This document shows, in pieces, positions 10,455-23,809 of a DNA stretch of 64,000 nt. The stretch comes from Perilla frutescens. Taxonomy: Eukaryota; Streptophyta; Magnoliopsida; Lamiales; Lamiaceae. Under the pieces are notes generated by a model that was not told the origin of the DNA, did not search any database, and worked only from the letters and a program-made list of their open reading frames with translations. The DNA lies in assembly GCA_026008535.1 (NCBI GenBank), contig BRKX01000003.1, positions 58,863,001 to 58,927,000 on the forward strand, in the 5' to 3' direction. Position numbers and translations under genes: made by a program. The stretch's first letter is position 1. Each line of letters starts with the position of its first letter.

Positions 10455-11905
10455 AATTTAATTTATAAAAAGTAAAACTATTTTAGTTTTCTATCTCTTT
10501 TTATTAAAATTAAGATATGCACAATATTTGGGATATATAGGGAATATGTAGTACGGTGCGTATATAACCAATTATTTGTGAAGTATATTTTTCATAGAAA
10601 ATAATTAGATAATACTCATTTTATTTACACGGTCACCAAGTGGCAAACGTCTCTACCTTTGACATGGATATGGCGCAATATTGTTTTATATCATTAATTT
10701 AGGTGGGCCAACATGGATATTCTAACTTTAGATTCCGCTATTAAATTTTTAGTTTTTTTATCTTTTTTATTTTTCGATTTCCTTTTTATTACATTTATTC
10801 AAAAAAATTTTAAACAAAATATTACTACATTATACATTATTGAATACTAAGAAGTGTAATATATATATATATATATAAAATAATTTTATTAATAAGATGG
10901 TATGATATTATAATAACATAATATAAAATAACGAAATAGATATTATAGGAAGATGACAATAAAATAATAAAAATACCATAATGCATAGTTTAGTGAATTA
11001 TGATAAAATTATTAAGACCGAAAAAAAAATTTATTCATCTCAATGATGAGTCGCATAAACATAACCGAACATGATTAGTGTGAGGGGTAATTATCGGATA
11101 ATTAAACAAAATATATGTTTAAGATTTTCTTATTATGTAGGATTTATGACTTTGCACCTCAAACATTTTGAAGTTGATGAGAATGTCAATCTGTTTCTAA
11201 AAATATTACATGTAGGCTTTTTTTTTTTTGGCAAACATGATAAATTTTCATAATACGTGCTTGAAACTTTCCCTTCTTACATATTGCATTTGAACAACCA
11301 AATTCAAACAAAGTAAATCAAATCAATTAAATAGAATGGAACTGTAAATTACTACATGCTTAATTAATTCTATGAAAATATTTAGATAATTACGATGCCA
11401 AACAAATTTTTACGCTAATTACATGTTGATATAATCAACTAAGGAACTTTCCATTACTTTGAGGTGTGGTAGATGATGGACTTGGACCAAATAATCTTCA
11501 AAACTCTCAATCATAGACGAAAGAATCACAACTCTGAAAAAAATGATTTAAGGTATGCGGTCTGCATCAAAATAGAAAAAAAAATCAAATCACATGATAA
11601 AATATTTGAATAGATTATTCATATTTCAATAAAAGAAAAGATAACAAATGAAAAAAAAAAACCCCTTCAATTGTCTCAACAATATCGAACACAAAACTCA
11701 AAATTATGATCGGTAAAAACATACAAGTATAATTTATAGGTATGGAGATCCATCTAAAAGACGGTATATTTCAAATTTTATAATTTTAATTTATTGATAA
11801 TGCTTAATTAACGTTTGTGACAATAATTTTTCAAGACACCATATTTAATATTTTTGAAGTTGTGGTATTTTTATGTGGAATAATTTGACAATAATAACAG
11901 GATTA
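10455..11905. other. AT-rich DNA, possibly Helitron body
   Basis: No coding sequence was recognised. An (AT)n microsatellite lies at 10859-10876. The stretch ends at the gypsy target duplication. Confidence 0.4.
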
Positions 11906-11910
11906 TAATA

Positions 11911-13479
11911 TGTAACACCCCAAATCCAATTAATGAGGCCCAATGAATTTTCTAGAGCCCAAATATTTAAGTTGTACCCATTTTTAATAAAAGGCCCAAA
12001 TGATGGGCTTTCTAGACCAATTATGATTTTAATTATTTACGGCCCAACTATTATTCGATCGAGATGAACAAATATGTTAGACGATAGTGCTCGTCGATAC
12101 GAATCCGTAGAACTTGATTTCACTAATATAGGAATTCAATTGACTAAGATATGATTTTTTCTCTAATTTAAATTCTAATTAGGGTTTATTTAAGAGGGAG
12201 TATAAATACCCCTATCACCACTTTGAGCCTCATTTTTCCATTTTACAATTCTTTCAAAGGGGAACAACCCCTTCCCCTTACCCCTCTCTCTTGACCCCTC
12301 CCCTCGCCACTACCACCTCCGCCGCCGGCCACCACCACCGCCGGATGCCGCCGCCTCTTCCATCGCCGGAAAATATTTTCCGGTGAAATTTTTGTCATGC
12401 AATATCATTTTTGGAATCTTCTTTTCTTCCTCTATATGATTCTTAAGTTATTTTTATGATTTATCTATGATAAGGCCTCCGATTTTCGGATCTAAAAATG
12501 AAAAAATCCCTAGCCTTTGAGAAATTTATTTCTACTATCTCTCTATCTTTTTTTTCGGAGTTTTTGAACTATTCTTTGAATTCTTGGGGCTGTTTTATGA
12601 TGTTAAATAAAAATATGTTGGAAAAATTTATGTGCATGTGTGTGGGTTTACTTACTAAAATGATTTCGAAAATATATTTAAACTTTCGTCCGCTATGAAA
12701 AATGATTTATGTTTATGTTGCTCAATGTGGATTGACATGACTCATATGAGGAATTCCGAATATGGCACTCCGGTGCAAATACGTATGAATATTTCATGTT
12801 ATGAATATGTTATAGTTTATATGTGATCACATTAGGGTCGGTCTCCATTATGTCTATTGAGCGTATGATTTATGACATGTCAAATATGGATTTATAGATA
12901 TTCTTATTGCAATTCATTGGACGAATGTATGAGTATTCCCACAGAGTATTTTCTGGCACTCAACCCCACTATTTAAAAATATTTTCAGGTAATTGATGAC
13001 GGCAGGTGGCGGACGTGGACTAATAAGGACATCTTGTATGGTTGATCATATTTTAATTTTTGAAATATTGAATTTGTTTAGTCGTGGTCAACAAATATGA
13101 TTATGTATGCTTCCGCTGTATGTTTATGGATTATTTAAATATTTTATGGACATGTGTGATCATCGTGGCCTTGATGGCATGATTTGAATGTTGAATATTG
13201 GATTTTTGACTAGTCAATGTTGAACATGTTTTAATTGGTGGTTCGAAATGTGTGATTTTAAAATGATAGGTTGGTTGAAAAGTTTTATCTTATGTGATTG
13301 GTTGTTAAATGGTAAGCGTCTATGAGCGTGGAATTTATTAATATTTTAAACGAAGTGCTGTCTAAATTTTTATAATTCGAGAAAATGATTTATAGTAGTT
13401 TGCGAAAATTTTATAGTGATTTTATTTCTTAGTGTGTGTTCCCGTTAGCGCATTGGGCCTCTGGGTTCGGGGCGCTACA
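11911..13479 (+). repeat. Gypsy 5' LTR
   Basis: 1569 bp, TG...CA ends. A TATA box (GTATAAATA) near 12200 and a CT- and GCC-rich transcribed leader (12240-12370) suggest the U3/R promoter. It matches the 3' LTR over its full length. Confidence 0.93.
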
Positions 13480-13481
13480 TA

Positions 13482-13493
13482 TGGTATCAGAGC
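13482..13493 (+). promoter_or_regulatory. Primer-binding site for initiator tRNA-Met
   Basis: TGGTATCAGAGC, complementary to the 3' end of plant initiator tRNA-Met, lies two bases after the 5' LTR. It primes minus-strand cDNA synthesis. Confidence 0.9.
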
Positions 13494-15239
13494 GGGTCTA
13501 CGAATCTGTAGGCCTGCGGAGTGATTTTGAAAAGTTTTGAAATATTGTTTACAAAAAAAAAAAAAAATCTTACCTATGGTCCCATGTCCACGCCACGCCT
13601 CGCCCAATTAGGTACAAATTTTATGAGAATAAATCTTTGTTGAGCAAAGTATATTTTAGGCAAACGTATATTATGTTTGAGAAATTATGATAAAGAAAAT
13701 GCTTGATTACAATGTATTTCAAGCCTAAGTTATTGGAAATCTATTGGTTTGCCTTATTATGAAAATGTTTTATCCAAATACCTATGATATGATCCCACTA
13801 TAGGATGAACCTAGATGGACTTGGACATAATTAAATTGCCTGTAAGTTTTCACTTGCTTAGTGAACTATGTTGGACTATTTATGTAGTACACGATATATT
13901 TTGAGAACTATAGATATGACTAGGAATCAGGTAACCTTTACTATATTTATTCGATTGAGATAATTCGACGAGCTAAATGATGACACCAATGAAGATACTC
14001 TTACATGACGAAAAGTTCAACTTGAGCTAGAGACAACCTTACTCTATTCTATCGATAGTTAATTACATGGTATGAGTACTTTGATTAGATCCAAGTACAT
14101 TGTAAACTAGATGAACTATGCAACTCCTAATGATAAGTATTAACATAGTATGCGACACTTGATGTAAGGATAACTATGATGACGCCACGTACGATATATG
14201 AACAACTGCATATAAATTGCGATGCAATTTCTTATGATTTATGAAATTCCTCATTTATGAGTTACCGATTGAGAACTATGCGTAGCCTCACTATGTTTTA
14301 TGGACTAATTATATTTTGCCAGGACGTGCGCGTAATGCATTTACCCACTAAGTATCCCGAATCGAATTTAGAATCGACTAAGATAGGAAATTTCATGGTA
14401 GTTAATTCTTATGAAATATGAAATAGTTATTCTCTCCGGGCGCAAATAAAGAAGTTCGAGTTCAACTCTACATAATGCTGATCAGAATCGATCTTGATGA
14501 ATTCAATGCTTGATGATTTACGTTATGTGTTAAGAACTACGTTATATAACTATAAGCTCAAAGCAATATGTTAGTAGATTGAAACTCAGCCAACGTAATA
14601 TGAATCGAACCATAACGAGATGTTATAAGCTAGGTCAACAAATGATTTCAACGATACGACTATTAATCTTCCACAATCATGGTGAACCTAAAGAAGAAGA
14701 AGAAGAAGAAGAAGATATGTCATTGAGAAGTATATAGTATGATATGTGTTGGAATAAACTTAATTTTTGAAGATATCTTAAGGCAAATGTGCTTGTGATA
14801 GAATTAATTGAATGCTTTGAGGTTGCTCTGAGGATGGATTGACTTGAAGATAATCGTGAAACAATATGATGTCGCAAGAATGAAATAATGCTCCAAACAC
14901 CGAAGGAAGAAGATTTCACTTTTTATGAATTAAAATAAGTGCTATGGTACTCAATATATTATCTATGAAGGCAATGAAGATGATTAGGAAGAAAGAATGT
15001 CAGGTTTTGATAACAAGTTCGACAGGCGACATGACGAATGGAAGAGCTAATCATCGAAATAGTTTTGCAATGAAACAAAAAGGTTAAAGCAATCAATATG
15101 ATAGAGATTATGGGGAGTTCACATCGACAAATGAATATTTCTCCGTGAGTTCGCAAACAATTTTGTTCATCGAAAGAAAAAAGTATGGTGATTGAGTCAA
15201 AATTTACACTTATAATTTTCAGTTTATGCTCACTAGACA
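13494..15239 (+). pseudogene. Decayed gag region of the gypsy element
   Basis: This is the position of gag, between the primer site and the 15240 insertion. No open frame longer than about 60 codons survives and no zinc knuckle was recognised, so the call rests on position. A (GAA)n run lies at 14692-14715. Confidence 0.4.
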
Positions 15240-17117
15240 CTACTTAGGACCACACCCGCAATTGGACGAGGTCAATTGTAGAAGCGATGAGCTTAACCCG
15301 AGTCGATCTCTCAAGGAAGACTTTATGTGAAAGAACTATCTATAGGCTACACATGCTTTCGACAAAACAACTAAAATAAAATCTAAACATTCTAACAGGG
15401 GTTTGATGAGAATTATGCTACAAATTCGAAATAGACAATAATGCAAGGTGATTAAATGCAAAAACACGAATTAAAACGAGATTAGCGGAAACAAGTTTGA
15501 TTAAGGTATTAGGGTGTAGATTCTCTCAATGGTTTTATCACTATGCTTAAGTCGAGTTGATAATGTTATTTTCACAAATATGATACACCCTTCCAATTAG
15601 TTTAACTTCAATTCCTGTCACCGTCTATCCGTTAAACCTCTATTAGCTATACCATACATGTAAGATTAACATATTAGGCTTAGAACCCTATGCACCTAAC
15701 GTCGAATGAACCAATTTCCGGATTCAGATTCACAATCAAGACTCCTCTAAATCCTATCAATGTTCAATTAGTGATCAATTACCTAAACATGAAAAAGCAC
15801 GATTCCAACAACAACAATCAACGAGAACAAGCATAGATCAAAACCACATCCATCATCTACCCCTTAATAGAGAGATTAGCCACTAAACATGCTCAAAACA
15901 ACACAATTACCATAGAAGGAAGTCATCTCATAAATCAAATGCAAATAACTCAAAATTCTACAATATTAAGTATCTTTCAAGAGTTTTGGGACAAATCCCC
16001 ACAAACATCCAAGAAATATAAAGAAAATACAAGAGAAATCTCATTCGAGCTTAGCTTCCGCGGATGGCTTGTCGTCGGGCTTTTCTCATCTTCCCTTCTC
16101 CTAGCATGGCTTGGTTTCCTTCTTCTCCCTCTTCTCCTCTTCTCTTTTGTGGTGGTGTTGATGGTGAAAATGGTGAGGAATGGTGGTGTAGAGATTTAGT
16201 GTGTATAGTGTGTGTGAAAAGAGAGAGGGAATGGAGAGAATGGCATGGTTGAGAGAGAGAGTGGAGTGGTGAGGTTGAATGAGAGTGAATGGAGTGAATC
16301 CTCCTTTCTTGGATCCCCAAAATCTAATATTAGATATGAGAGGGAGAGAGAGATCCATGAAAATGAAGGAAGAGGGAGAAAGAGAGAGAGAGAGAGAGAA
16401 AAGGTGATGGGAGTTGATGGTAAGGGATCAATTAATGAAGGGATTTTGTGGAAGATTTTTGTGCCCAAAAGTCTACTCTAGAAGTTTAGGGAATGATAAC
16501 CTAAAAATCTAGCAATTAAAAATGGCTCAAAAATTCCTTGATCTAATTTTAGTAACATCAGTTGGAATTGGAGTGAAAAGGAGTGGAATTGCAATGAACA
16601 TGGGGGAGAACTGGACCTGAGAAGGAGAGGAACCAGCCTGCGCGCCGACGGGCTGCAGGGTGCCGCGGGGGCGCTCGGCGCGCGGCTGGGGCGAGCGCGG
16701 CGGGGGCCAGTCCCGCGAGGGCGGAGGGCGCCGAGGGGGCTAGCCCCACGAGGGCATTGTGCGCGGCGGGGGCCCCTTTGTTGGGCGCGGCGAGGGCACG
16801 AGGCTCTCGGCCTTTTTGCGCCCCTCCCGCGCTCCTTAGCCCGCCCGTGCGGGTGCTTTTTCCTCCATTCTTTTTAACATCTCTTTCTTCTTATCAAAAC
16901 AACCAGCTCACTTACTCGGATTTTCACTTGCCACCTAATTGCCGTAAAATACCTGCTTTTATGATTAAAGGCTCAAGTTTTGCAACACTTGACACAATCC
17001 ACCATTAGAGCAATAAACACAAATAACACATAAAATCAACACATAACAATATAAAATTAAACAAAATAAATACTAAACACAATAAAATAAATAAATTAAA
17101 AAAATAACACAATTAGA
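15240..17117 (-). mobile_element. 1.9-kb insertion in the gypsy element, probable LTR-derived
   Basis: The insert is bracketed by an exact 9-bp direct repeat CACTAGACA (15231-15239 and 17118-17126), taken as the target duplication. No terminal inverted repeats were found. On the minus strand the end reads like a plant gypsy LTR tail (TTGAGAGATCGACTCGGG then GTGTGGTCCTAAGTAG). The middle (about 16620-16860) is a strongly GC-rich patch unlike anything nearby. A (AG)n run lies near 16380-16400. A 9-bp duplication is unusual for LTR elements and could instead mean a MULE-type insertion. Confidence 0.5.
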
Positions 17118-17639
17118 CACTAGACATATGGCAATGGCTAATACGAATGAAAATAGGAAAAATATTGAAGGTTTTGTATCCGCAAGATACACATAAGAAA
17201 AAACATATTTCATTCATAAGGAATAATGATGAGTTGGAAAGAAAAACATTACAAATAAATTCATATTCGAGGAAACTACTAGTGAATGATATAAGTTACC
17301 TTATGCTAGATTTTGGCTTTCATAACAAGAAGACCTTTATGTGCTGCAAAAGAAGGATTTCAATATTATTTTGGGAACAACTTAGATAGAGTTATCCATC
17401 CAATGATTAAGTGATATGGGTAAAAATATGGGATTTCTAAATCCAGGAGAATAAGAGCTACACTTCATAAAGTAAAAGACAAGTACATCAATGCGAGTAC
17501 GAACAACTAAGAAGACTTTGGAGATGACTATGGAGATAGAATGCTAAGTATTCTTAGTGAGCTTAGGAAGAAGGAAGACCGGTAAAGTATGATAAATGAG
17601 GTACAGTCGTAAGCAAGTTTAAGGATGTAATTTTGAAGA

Positions 17640-20145
17640 CTTCTCCAGAACGTCCCCTAAATGAAAGAATAGAGTACACTATAGATCTTACACCGACAAT
17701 CACGTTCGTGTCAAAGGCACTGCAAAGTGTGACGTCAAAGTGATCACAAGAATAGAAGTACGACTATACAAATTCCTAGATCAAAGATTTATAAGGTCAA
17801 GTATATTTCTGAAACTACATTGATATTGTATGATATGAAAACTGCTAGATTTCTCCAAATGTTTTTGACGACCAAGAGTTGAGCATGTTGGCAAGTAAAG
17901 GTAAGCAACAACTATCTATGATTGGCGATCTACTCGACTAAGTGAAAGGAGAGTGTTTTATCCAAGATTATCTTGATATCCAGCTGCTAGCATTTATATT
18001 CGTGAAGGAGATACGCACAAGATTTATTTTTCAGACTCGTTATGATCATTAATTAAGAGTTCATAGTTTATGTATTTTGATTTAAGCAACGCTCCCGTAG
18101 TATTCATGGACCAATAGTTTAGCACGTGTAGGATAATTTTGCTCTTGTATTTATGGATGATGTTATAGATTATGTTAGAAACAACCAACAACTTAAGAAA
18201 CATCTAAGGACGATGTTGGAAACTTTATAGAAGAAATAACTATATGATAAGTTGGTAAGTGATCGAGAGATTTACGATGATGAGGATAGATTTCAAGGTC
18301 ATATAGTTATAACTTAATGAATCAAGATGGATTCTTCTATGGTAGAATAAGATAAGGTGATATGGAGTAAATAACTAACTTGAATGAGAGGATTAATGTT
18401 TTAAGTTTATACGTTTTATACTAGGACTCATTGAAGGATTCTCCAAAATTTTAGTAACTATGATTTTGTTGTTAAGGATCAGTAAAGGTTCCACTAGATA
18501 AAAGGGTGTGAAGAGATTATTTAAGAGCTCAAGAAGAGGTTAGTCACCACCTAAATGTGGATTATGTTGGAAGGATACAAAGGAATAGTCATCTACAGTA
18601 ATGCTTCAAAAATGAGATTTTGTTATGCATTCATGTTAGTGTTAGTAAAAATGATAAGTGATTGCAACTATATCCTGACAATCGAGATCACATGAGAACA
18701 TCTGAAATATGATGAAGAGTTTAATGTCATAGTTTACGTATTAAGAATTCAGATGCTTGACCTTCACGACATTATGCGCAAGATCTACGCCGATCGAATA
18801 GTTTAAATGTTTTTTTTTTGGAATAATAGAAGCTCTACGTGATACATGAGAATAATTTAAGTTAGTGAGGACTACGATCACATTATCATATGCCACATAG
18901 CAAAAATGGATATTGTAGCAAACGCTTATAAAGTTGAAAGACCCAAGAAATGTCTAATTGTATAGTAACCTAATAAGGATAATTGCTCAATGATATTATG
19001 GGATTGAAGATCTAACTGGTGGTAGCACCAAGTAAAATAAAAGTACAAACGATAAGGAATATAAGAGCTAGTCTACGAAGCCTAATCATAAAGGCTCAAC
19101 TATAAGATGTTTAGAAGGTTACATAAATTCTGAAGTTAAAATAAGAACACATTTTGATGAGCTTTATTATTGGATTACCCAAGATGATCTGTGTAGATCA
19201 CGCAGTACGGATAATTATGAATAAACTAAATGAGTCAGCATACATTACGAATTATGAGACACATATTGAAGAGATTGTAAGATTATTATAGATTCATATT
19301 GTTGATACCAGTAGACCCTGCTACAAGTCCCACGTAGGTTCAAGAAGAAAGTTACGAGATGTTATGGATAATGAATCGATCTTAGTATGATTTTCCACTC
19401 TCGCACGATTAATCAAAAATGATAGCGCACACGCGTGAGTATATGTTAAAAATTACATTATGGATCAAGGTGAAGACTGGAAGGAATGTTTACTAACGAT
19501 ATATCTTTTAGAAATAGCTACCAATGAGCGATTGAAATGATATCACATAAGGCATGTACCGTTTGAATTATAGATATCCTCTTTGCAAGGATTAAGCAAG
19601 TGAAAGAAACATCATATGGTCGAATTAGAACAAACTGCGATAGTAGTCTTCGATTGAGTATTAGAATAATCAAAGATGACAAGATATAAACAAACCTATA
19701 CTTGCAAGCATTGTACGAGCTTACAGTTTGAAGTTGAAGAAAAAGTTCATAAGTTGACTCATACAAAAGATGTTATGACCATGATCAATAGATCATCATG
19801 AAAACCTCAAATCGCATATAGAGAGAACCTGAGTTTTACCCTCGCCGTTAAAGTTAGATGTTATCACGTATTCACGTTTCAATACTCCAAGAAAATGAGT
19901 TTGACCGAATTCATACCATTCATAGAGAGGGAGTAAAGGTGGATCCAGATCACTCGTCAAAAAGTATCAAACACAATCCTTGATAGCAAGATTTCAAAAC
20001 TCTCAAAATGAAGGAGCAATGATGATAAGGACTCGTGGAGCCGACACGAAAATGTTGATATTATATGGAAAGGTGAATAAGAGATCATTAGACGATATGC
20101 AAACTACCAATAATAAATGCGTGAATTTCGGGAAGAAATTCTTTT
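17640..20145 (+). pseudogene. Gypsy pol remnant: RT, RNase H, integrase
   Basis: Fragments in successive frames match gypsy pol in order. ERIEYTIDLTPT-like text near 17660 is the RT start. SKI---S--H...F-TRY (about 17965-18045) corresponds to the RT SK-DLRSGYHQ...TAFRTRYG segment. LVFMDDVIDYVR (about 18150) is the RT catalytic block, usually F-DDILIYS. SNASK...EHLKYDEEFNVIVYVLR (about 18600-18760) is RNase H. CVDHAVRIIMNKLNESAYI then EIVRL (about 19190-19290) is the integrase core. MREFREEILFKG just before the polypurine tract is the usual polyprotein end. Frameshifts and stops occur throughout, so nothing is functional. Confidence 0.75.
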
Positions 20146-20156
20146 TAAGGGGGTAG
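20140..20156 (+). promoter_or_regulatory. Polypurine tract of the gypsy element
   Basis: AAGGGGG directly upstream of the 3' LTR start at 20160, the plus-strand priming site for this element. Confidence 0.7.
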
Positions 20157-20159
20157 ATC

Positions 20160-21729
20160 TGTAACACCCCAAATCCAATTAATGAGGCCCAATGAATTTT
20201 CTAGAGCCCAAATATTTGAGTTGTACCCATTTTTAATAAAAGACCCAAATGATGGGATTTCTAGCCCAATAATAATTTTAATTATTTACGGCCCAACTAT
20301 TATCCGATCGAGATGAACAAATATGTTAGACGATAGTGCTCGTCGATACGAATCCGTAGAACTTGGTTTCACTAATATAGAAATTCAATTGACCAACATA
20401 TGATTTTTTCTCTAATTTAAATTCTAATTAGGGTTTATTTAAGAGAGAGTATAAATACCCCTATCACCACTTTGAGCCTCATTTTTCCATTTCACAATTC
20501 TCTAAAAGGGGAACAGCCCCTTCCCCTTCCCCCTCTCTCTTGATCCCTCCCCTCGCCACCACCACATCCGCCGCCGGCCACCACCACCGCCGGATGCCGC
20601 CGCCTCTTCCATTGCCGGAAAATATTTCCCGGCGAAATTTTTGTCATGCAATATCATTTTTAGAATCTACTTTTCTTCCTCTATATGATTCTTAAGTTAT
20701 TTTTATGATTTATCTATGATAAGGCCTCCGATTTTCGGATCTAAAAATGGGAAAATCTCTAGCCTTTGAGAAATTTATTTCTACTATCTCTCTATCTTTT
20801 TTTTTCGGAGTTTTTGAACTATTCTTTGAATTCTTGGGGCTGTTTTATTATGTTAAATAAAAATATGTTGGAAAAATTTATGTGCATGTGTGTGGGTTTA
20901 CTTACTAAAATGCTTTCAAAAATATATTTAAACTTTCGTCTGCTATGAAAAATGATTTATGCTTATGTTGCTCAATGTGGATTGACACGACTCATATGAG
21001 GAATTCCGAATATGGCACTCCGGTGCAAATACGTATGAATATGTTCATGTTATGAATATATTATAGTTTATATGTGATCACATTAGGGTCGGTCTCCACT
21101 ATGTCTATTGAGCGTATGATTTATGACATGTCAAATATGGATTTATGGATATTCTTATTGTAATTCATTGGACGAATGTATGAGTATTCCCACGGAGTGT
21201 TTTCTGGCACTCAACCCCACTATTTAAAAATGTTTTCAGGTAATTGATGACGGCAGGTGACGGACGTGGACTAATAAGGACATCTTGTATGGTTGACCAT
21301 ATTTTAATTTTTGAAATATTGAATTTGTTTAGTCGTGGTCAACAAATATGATTATGTATGCTTCCGTTGTATGTTTATGGATTATTTAAATATTTTATGG
21401 ACGTGTGTGATCGTCGTGGCCTTGCTGGCATGATTTGAATGTTGAATATTGGATTTTTGACTAGTCAAGGTTGAACATGTTTTAATTGGTGGTTCGAAAT
21501 GTGTGATTTTAAAATGATAGGTTGGTTGAAAAGTCTTAGCTTATGTGATTGGTTGTTAAATGGTAAACGCCTATGAGCATGAAATTTATTAATATTTTAA
21601 ACGAAGTGTTGTCCGAATTTTTATAATTTGAGAAAATGATTTATAGTAGTTTGTGAAAATTTTATAGTGATTTTATTTCTTCATGTGTGTTTCCGTTAGC
21701 GCACTGGGCCTCCGGGTTAGGGCGCTACA
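20160..21729 (+). repeat. Gypsy 3' LTR
   Basis: 1570 bp, same ends and order as the 5' LTR, with scattered substitutions such as agacccaaatgatgggatt against ggcccaaatgatgggcttt. It is followed by the TAATA duplication. Confidence 0.93.
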
Positions 21730-21734
21730 TAATA

Positions 21735-23008
21735 TGCAGTAATTAGAACGTTTATATATATTTTTAGTAGATTTGCGACTCCATAACTTAATATGGAAAA
21801 TTCATGGATAATATTTTACTAAATGATAAAGGTTGCGCTACCTTTGGGGATTGAGAGTATCTACTCTATCAATGTGCAATGTGAAATGAGGTAGATATAT
21901 AGTATATAGATATAAACTATTATACTATATGCTATATCAATTATATGTATATTAACTATTATATTATATGTTATGCATATTGACATACAATTAATCTATC
22001 AATTAATACTATATAAAGATATAATTGAATATATTTATATTTACATTTTTTATTGTATATTATGTGTGTGTGTTATAAAGTTGATATTTAAAATTAAATT
22101 AATATATAAGAAGTGAACTTACTATATTATTTAGTAAGTGTAATTAGACGGAAAAATATAAGAATTTCTATTGTGAGGACCATTGTTATATTATATATAT
22201 GAAGATAAAGATATATGTCCAGTGTCATCATAATTCAAATTGGATGGGGACAGTGGGTAAACATAATTATTTGCCCCATGAATTTTAAAATTTCATGATC
22301 CTCACATTCAAATAGATAAAGTAAAATACTAATGTTAATTAGACATAACTTATTCAATTTAGTGATTTAAATAAATAAATTGATTTCTCTTTTTTGATAA
22401 TTTCCCTTAAGGACAAAACGATTGTTTAGATTATAGAAAAATATAATTATACGTTTTCTAATTTTATCAATAGAGAAATGTTCAATTTCAAAGCAGTTAT
22501 ACATTTACACGTTCTATCAACATGATGGATATAAAAAATCACATTTACATTAAAAAGATCAGCAACATTAAATTAATTAATCCATGTAATTATTATATTT
22601 TTGAAACTAATATAAAATCTTAGTATCTTAACATGTGATCACTAATAAATCTCACATTCTCCCACTTAGTCAAGACAGATAAATTTTGATGGTTTAAATA
22701 ACATTGTAATGTGCACACTATCATATAAATTCATTGATCGAGTTATTTTATTAACATTGAATACATCATGTCGTTCTACATTAGTCGATCAACATTGTTC
22801 CTATGTATTACAATATTAGTTTTCTACTTAACATGTCTAATAATAATGAAGGTCAATAATGGTGACAATATATTGTAGTTACAAAACAAGACATCAATAG
22901 ATATGAAAAATAACCATGTGTAATGAGCTCAAATGTCAAACGATCATAAGCCTGACTCAATTATAACCATAATTTCAATCAACAATATTTTGAGTATATC
23001 TTTTTACA
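21735..23008. other. AT-rich intergenic DNA
   Basis: No coding sequence, RNA gene or element boundary was recognised. The phrase ctcacattctcccacttagtcaagaca near 22660 is of a kind seen in dispersed plant repeats. Confidence 0.4.
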
Positions 23009-23025
23009 AAATAATAATAATAATA

Positions 23026-23073
<48 letters not shown>

Positions 23074-23076
23074 GTG

Positions 23077-23150
<74 letters not shown>
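23009..23150. repeat. Compound (ATA)n-(ATG)n-(ATA)n microsatellite
   Basis: About 140 bp of trinucleotide repeat: ATA units, then about 16 GAT units, then about 25 ATA units. An open frame through it encodes only homopolymer Met and Ile and is not a gene. Confidence 0.95.
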
Positions 23151-23151
<1 letters not shown>

Positions 23152-23799
23152 GTATTTAGGGGTACAAATAGTCCCCTCCTAAAACAAATTCACTAGTTCC
23201 AGTTTAACTCGGCAAATCTCATCCCAATATATAAATCGCTCTAACTAAATTAATGATTTATGTTACTAGACTTAAGCCCATATCTAAAAGCCCGTCATTT
23301 TTTTTCTTATGCATTCGTAACCTCACATGAAAGAGAAAAAAAATCTTGCTAAGAAGATTTGAAGATATTTTATTTTTTAAATGTTATGTAGCTTATGTTT
23401 CTATAATTATATAGTCCAAAAATAATTTTGAACCAAAGATAATAGAATAAAATAATACTCCTTTCATTTCAAATTAATTAATTATCATTTTTAGAATTTT
23501 TAAGTTATTTCTAAATATTTACCATTTACCATATTTTCACAAATTGAAAACTACAATTATGAGATACATAAATATAATTATGATGATTCGATATAAGGAA
23601 AAAAATAATTCGCATAGAAATGGAAATTTGGTAGCCAGCTGGCAGCTAGTAATCAGTTATTTTACTTATTTACAAATTACAACCCATATTTTTTTTTATA
23701 ACTCTGGTTTTAGAATTAGGGGAAAGATTTTAACTCTAATGTTAATTCTTTTATGAAAGAGTTGTAATTAGAAACATTTAAGTGAATATTTTTTTTTAT
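23151..23799. other. AT-rich intergenic DNA
   Basis: No gene. TACTCCTTTCATTTCAAATTA near 23457 resembles a Stowaway MITE left end, but no matching right end was found. Confidence 0.4.
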
Positions 23800-23809
23800 T
23801 ATTTGTCTT

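Larger units (their letters stand above)
11911..21729 (+). mobile_element. Full-length decayed Ty3/gypsy LTR retrotransposon, 9.8 kb
   Basis: Two direct LTRs (11911-13479 and 20160-21729) start TGTAACACCCC and end GCGCTACA. They are flanked by the perfect 5-bp duplication TAATA (11906-11910 and 21730-21734). A tRNA-Met primer site follows the 5' LTR and a polypurine tract precedes the 3' LTR. Between them, decayed pol runs RT, RNase H, integrase, which is gypsy order. Many stops and frameshifts mean it is non-autonomous now. A 1.9-kb insertion sits in the gag region. The two LTRs differ by scattered substitutions and small indels, so insertion was not recent. Confidence 0.93.

Noticed and set aside
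12498..12698. 66-codon open frame, also present at 20766-20948
   Set aside because: Occurs in both gypsy LTRs as a chance frame with different starts; no protein motif.
16051..17008. Overlapping open frames on both strands
   Set aside because: Low-complexity GA-rich and GC-rich DNA inside the 15240-17117 insertion; no domain and no consistent frame.
22933..23196. Open frame of Met and Ile runs
   Set aside because: It is a translated trinucleotide microsatellite, not a gene.
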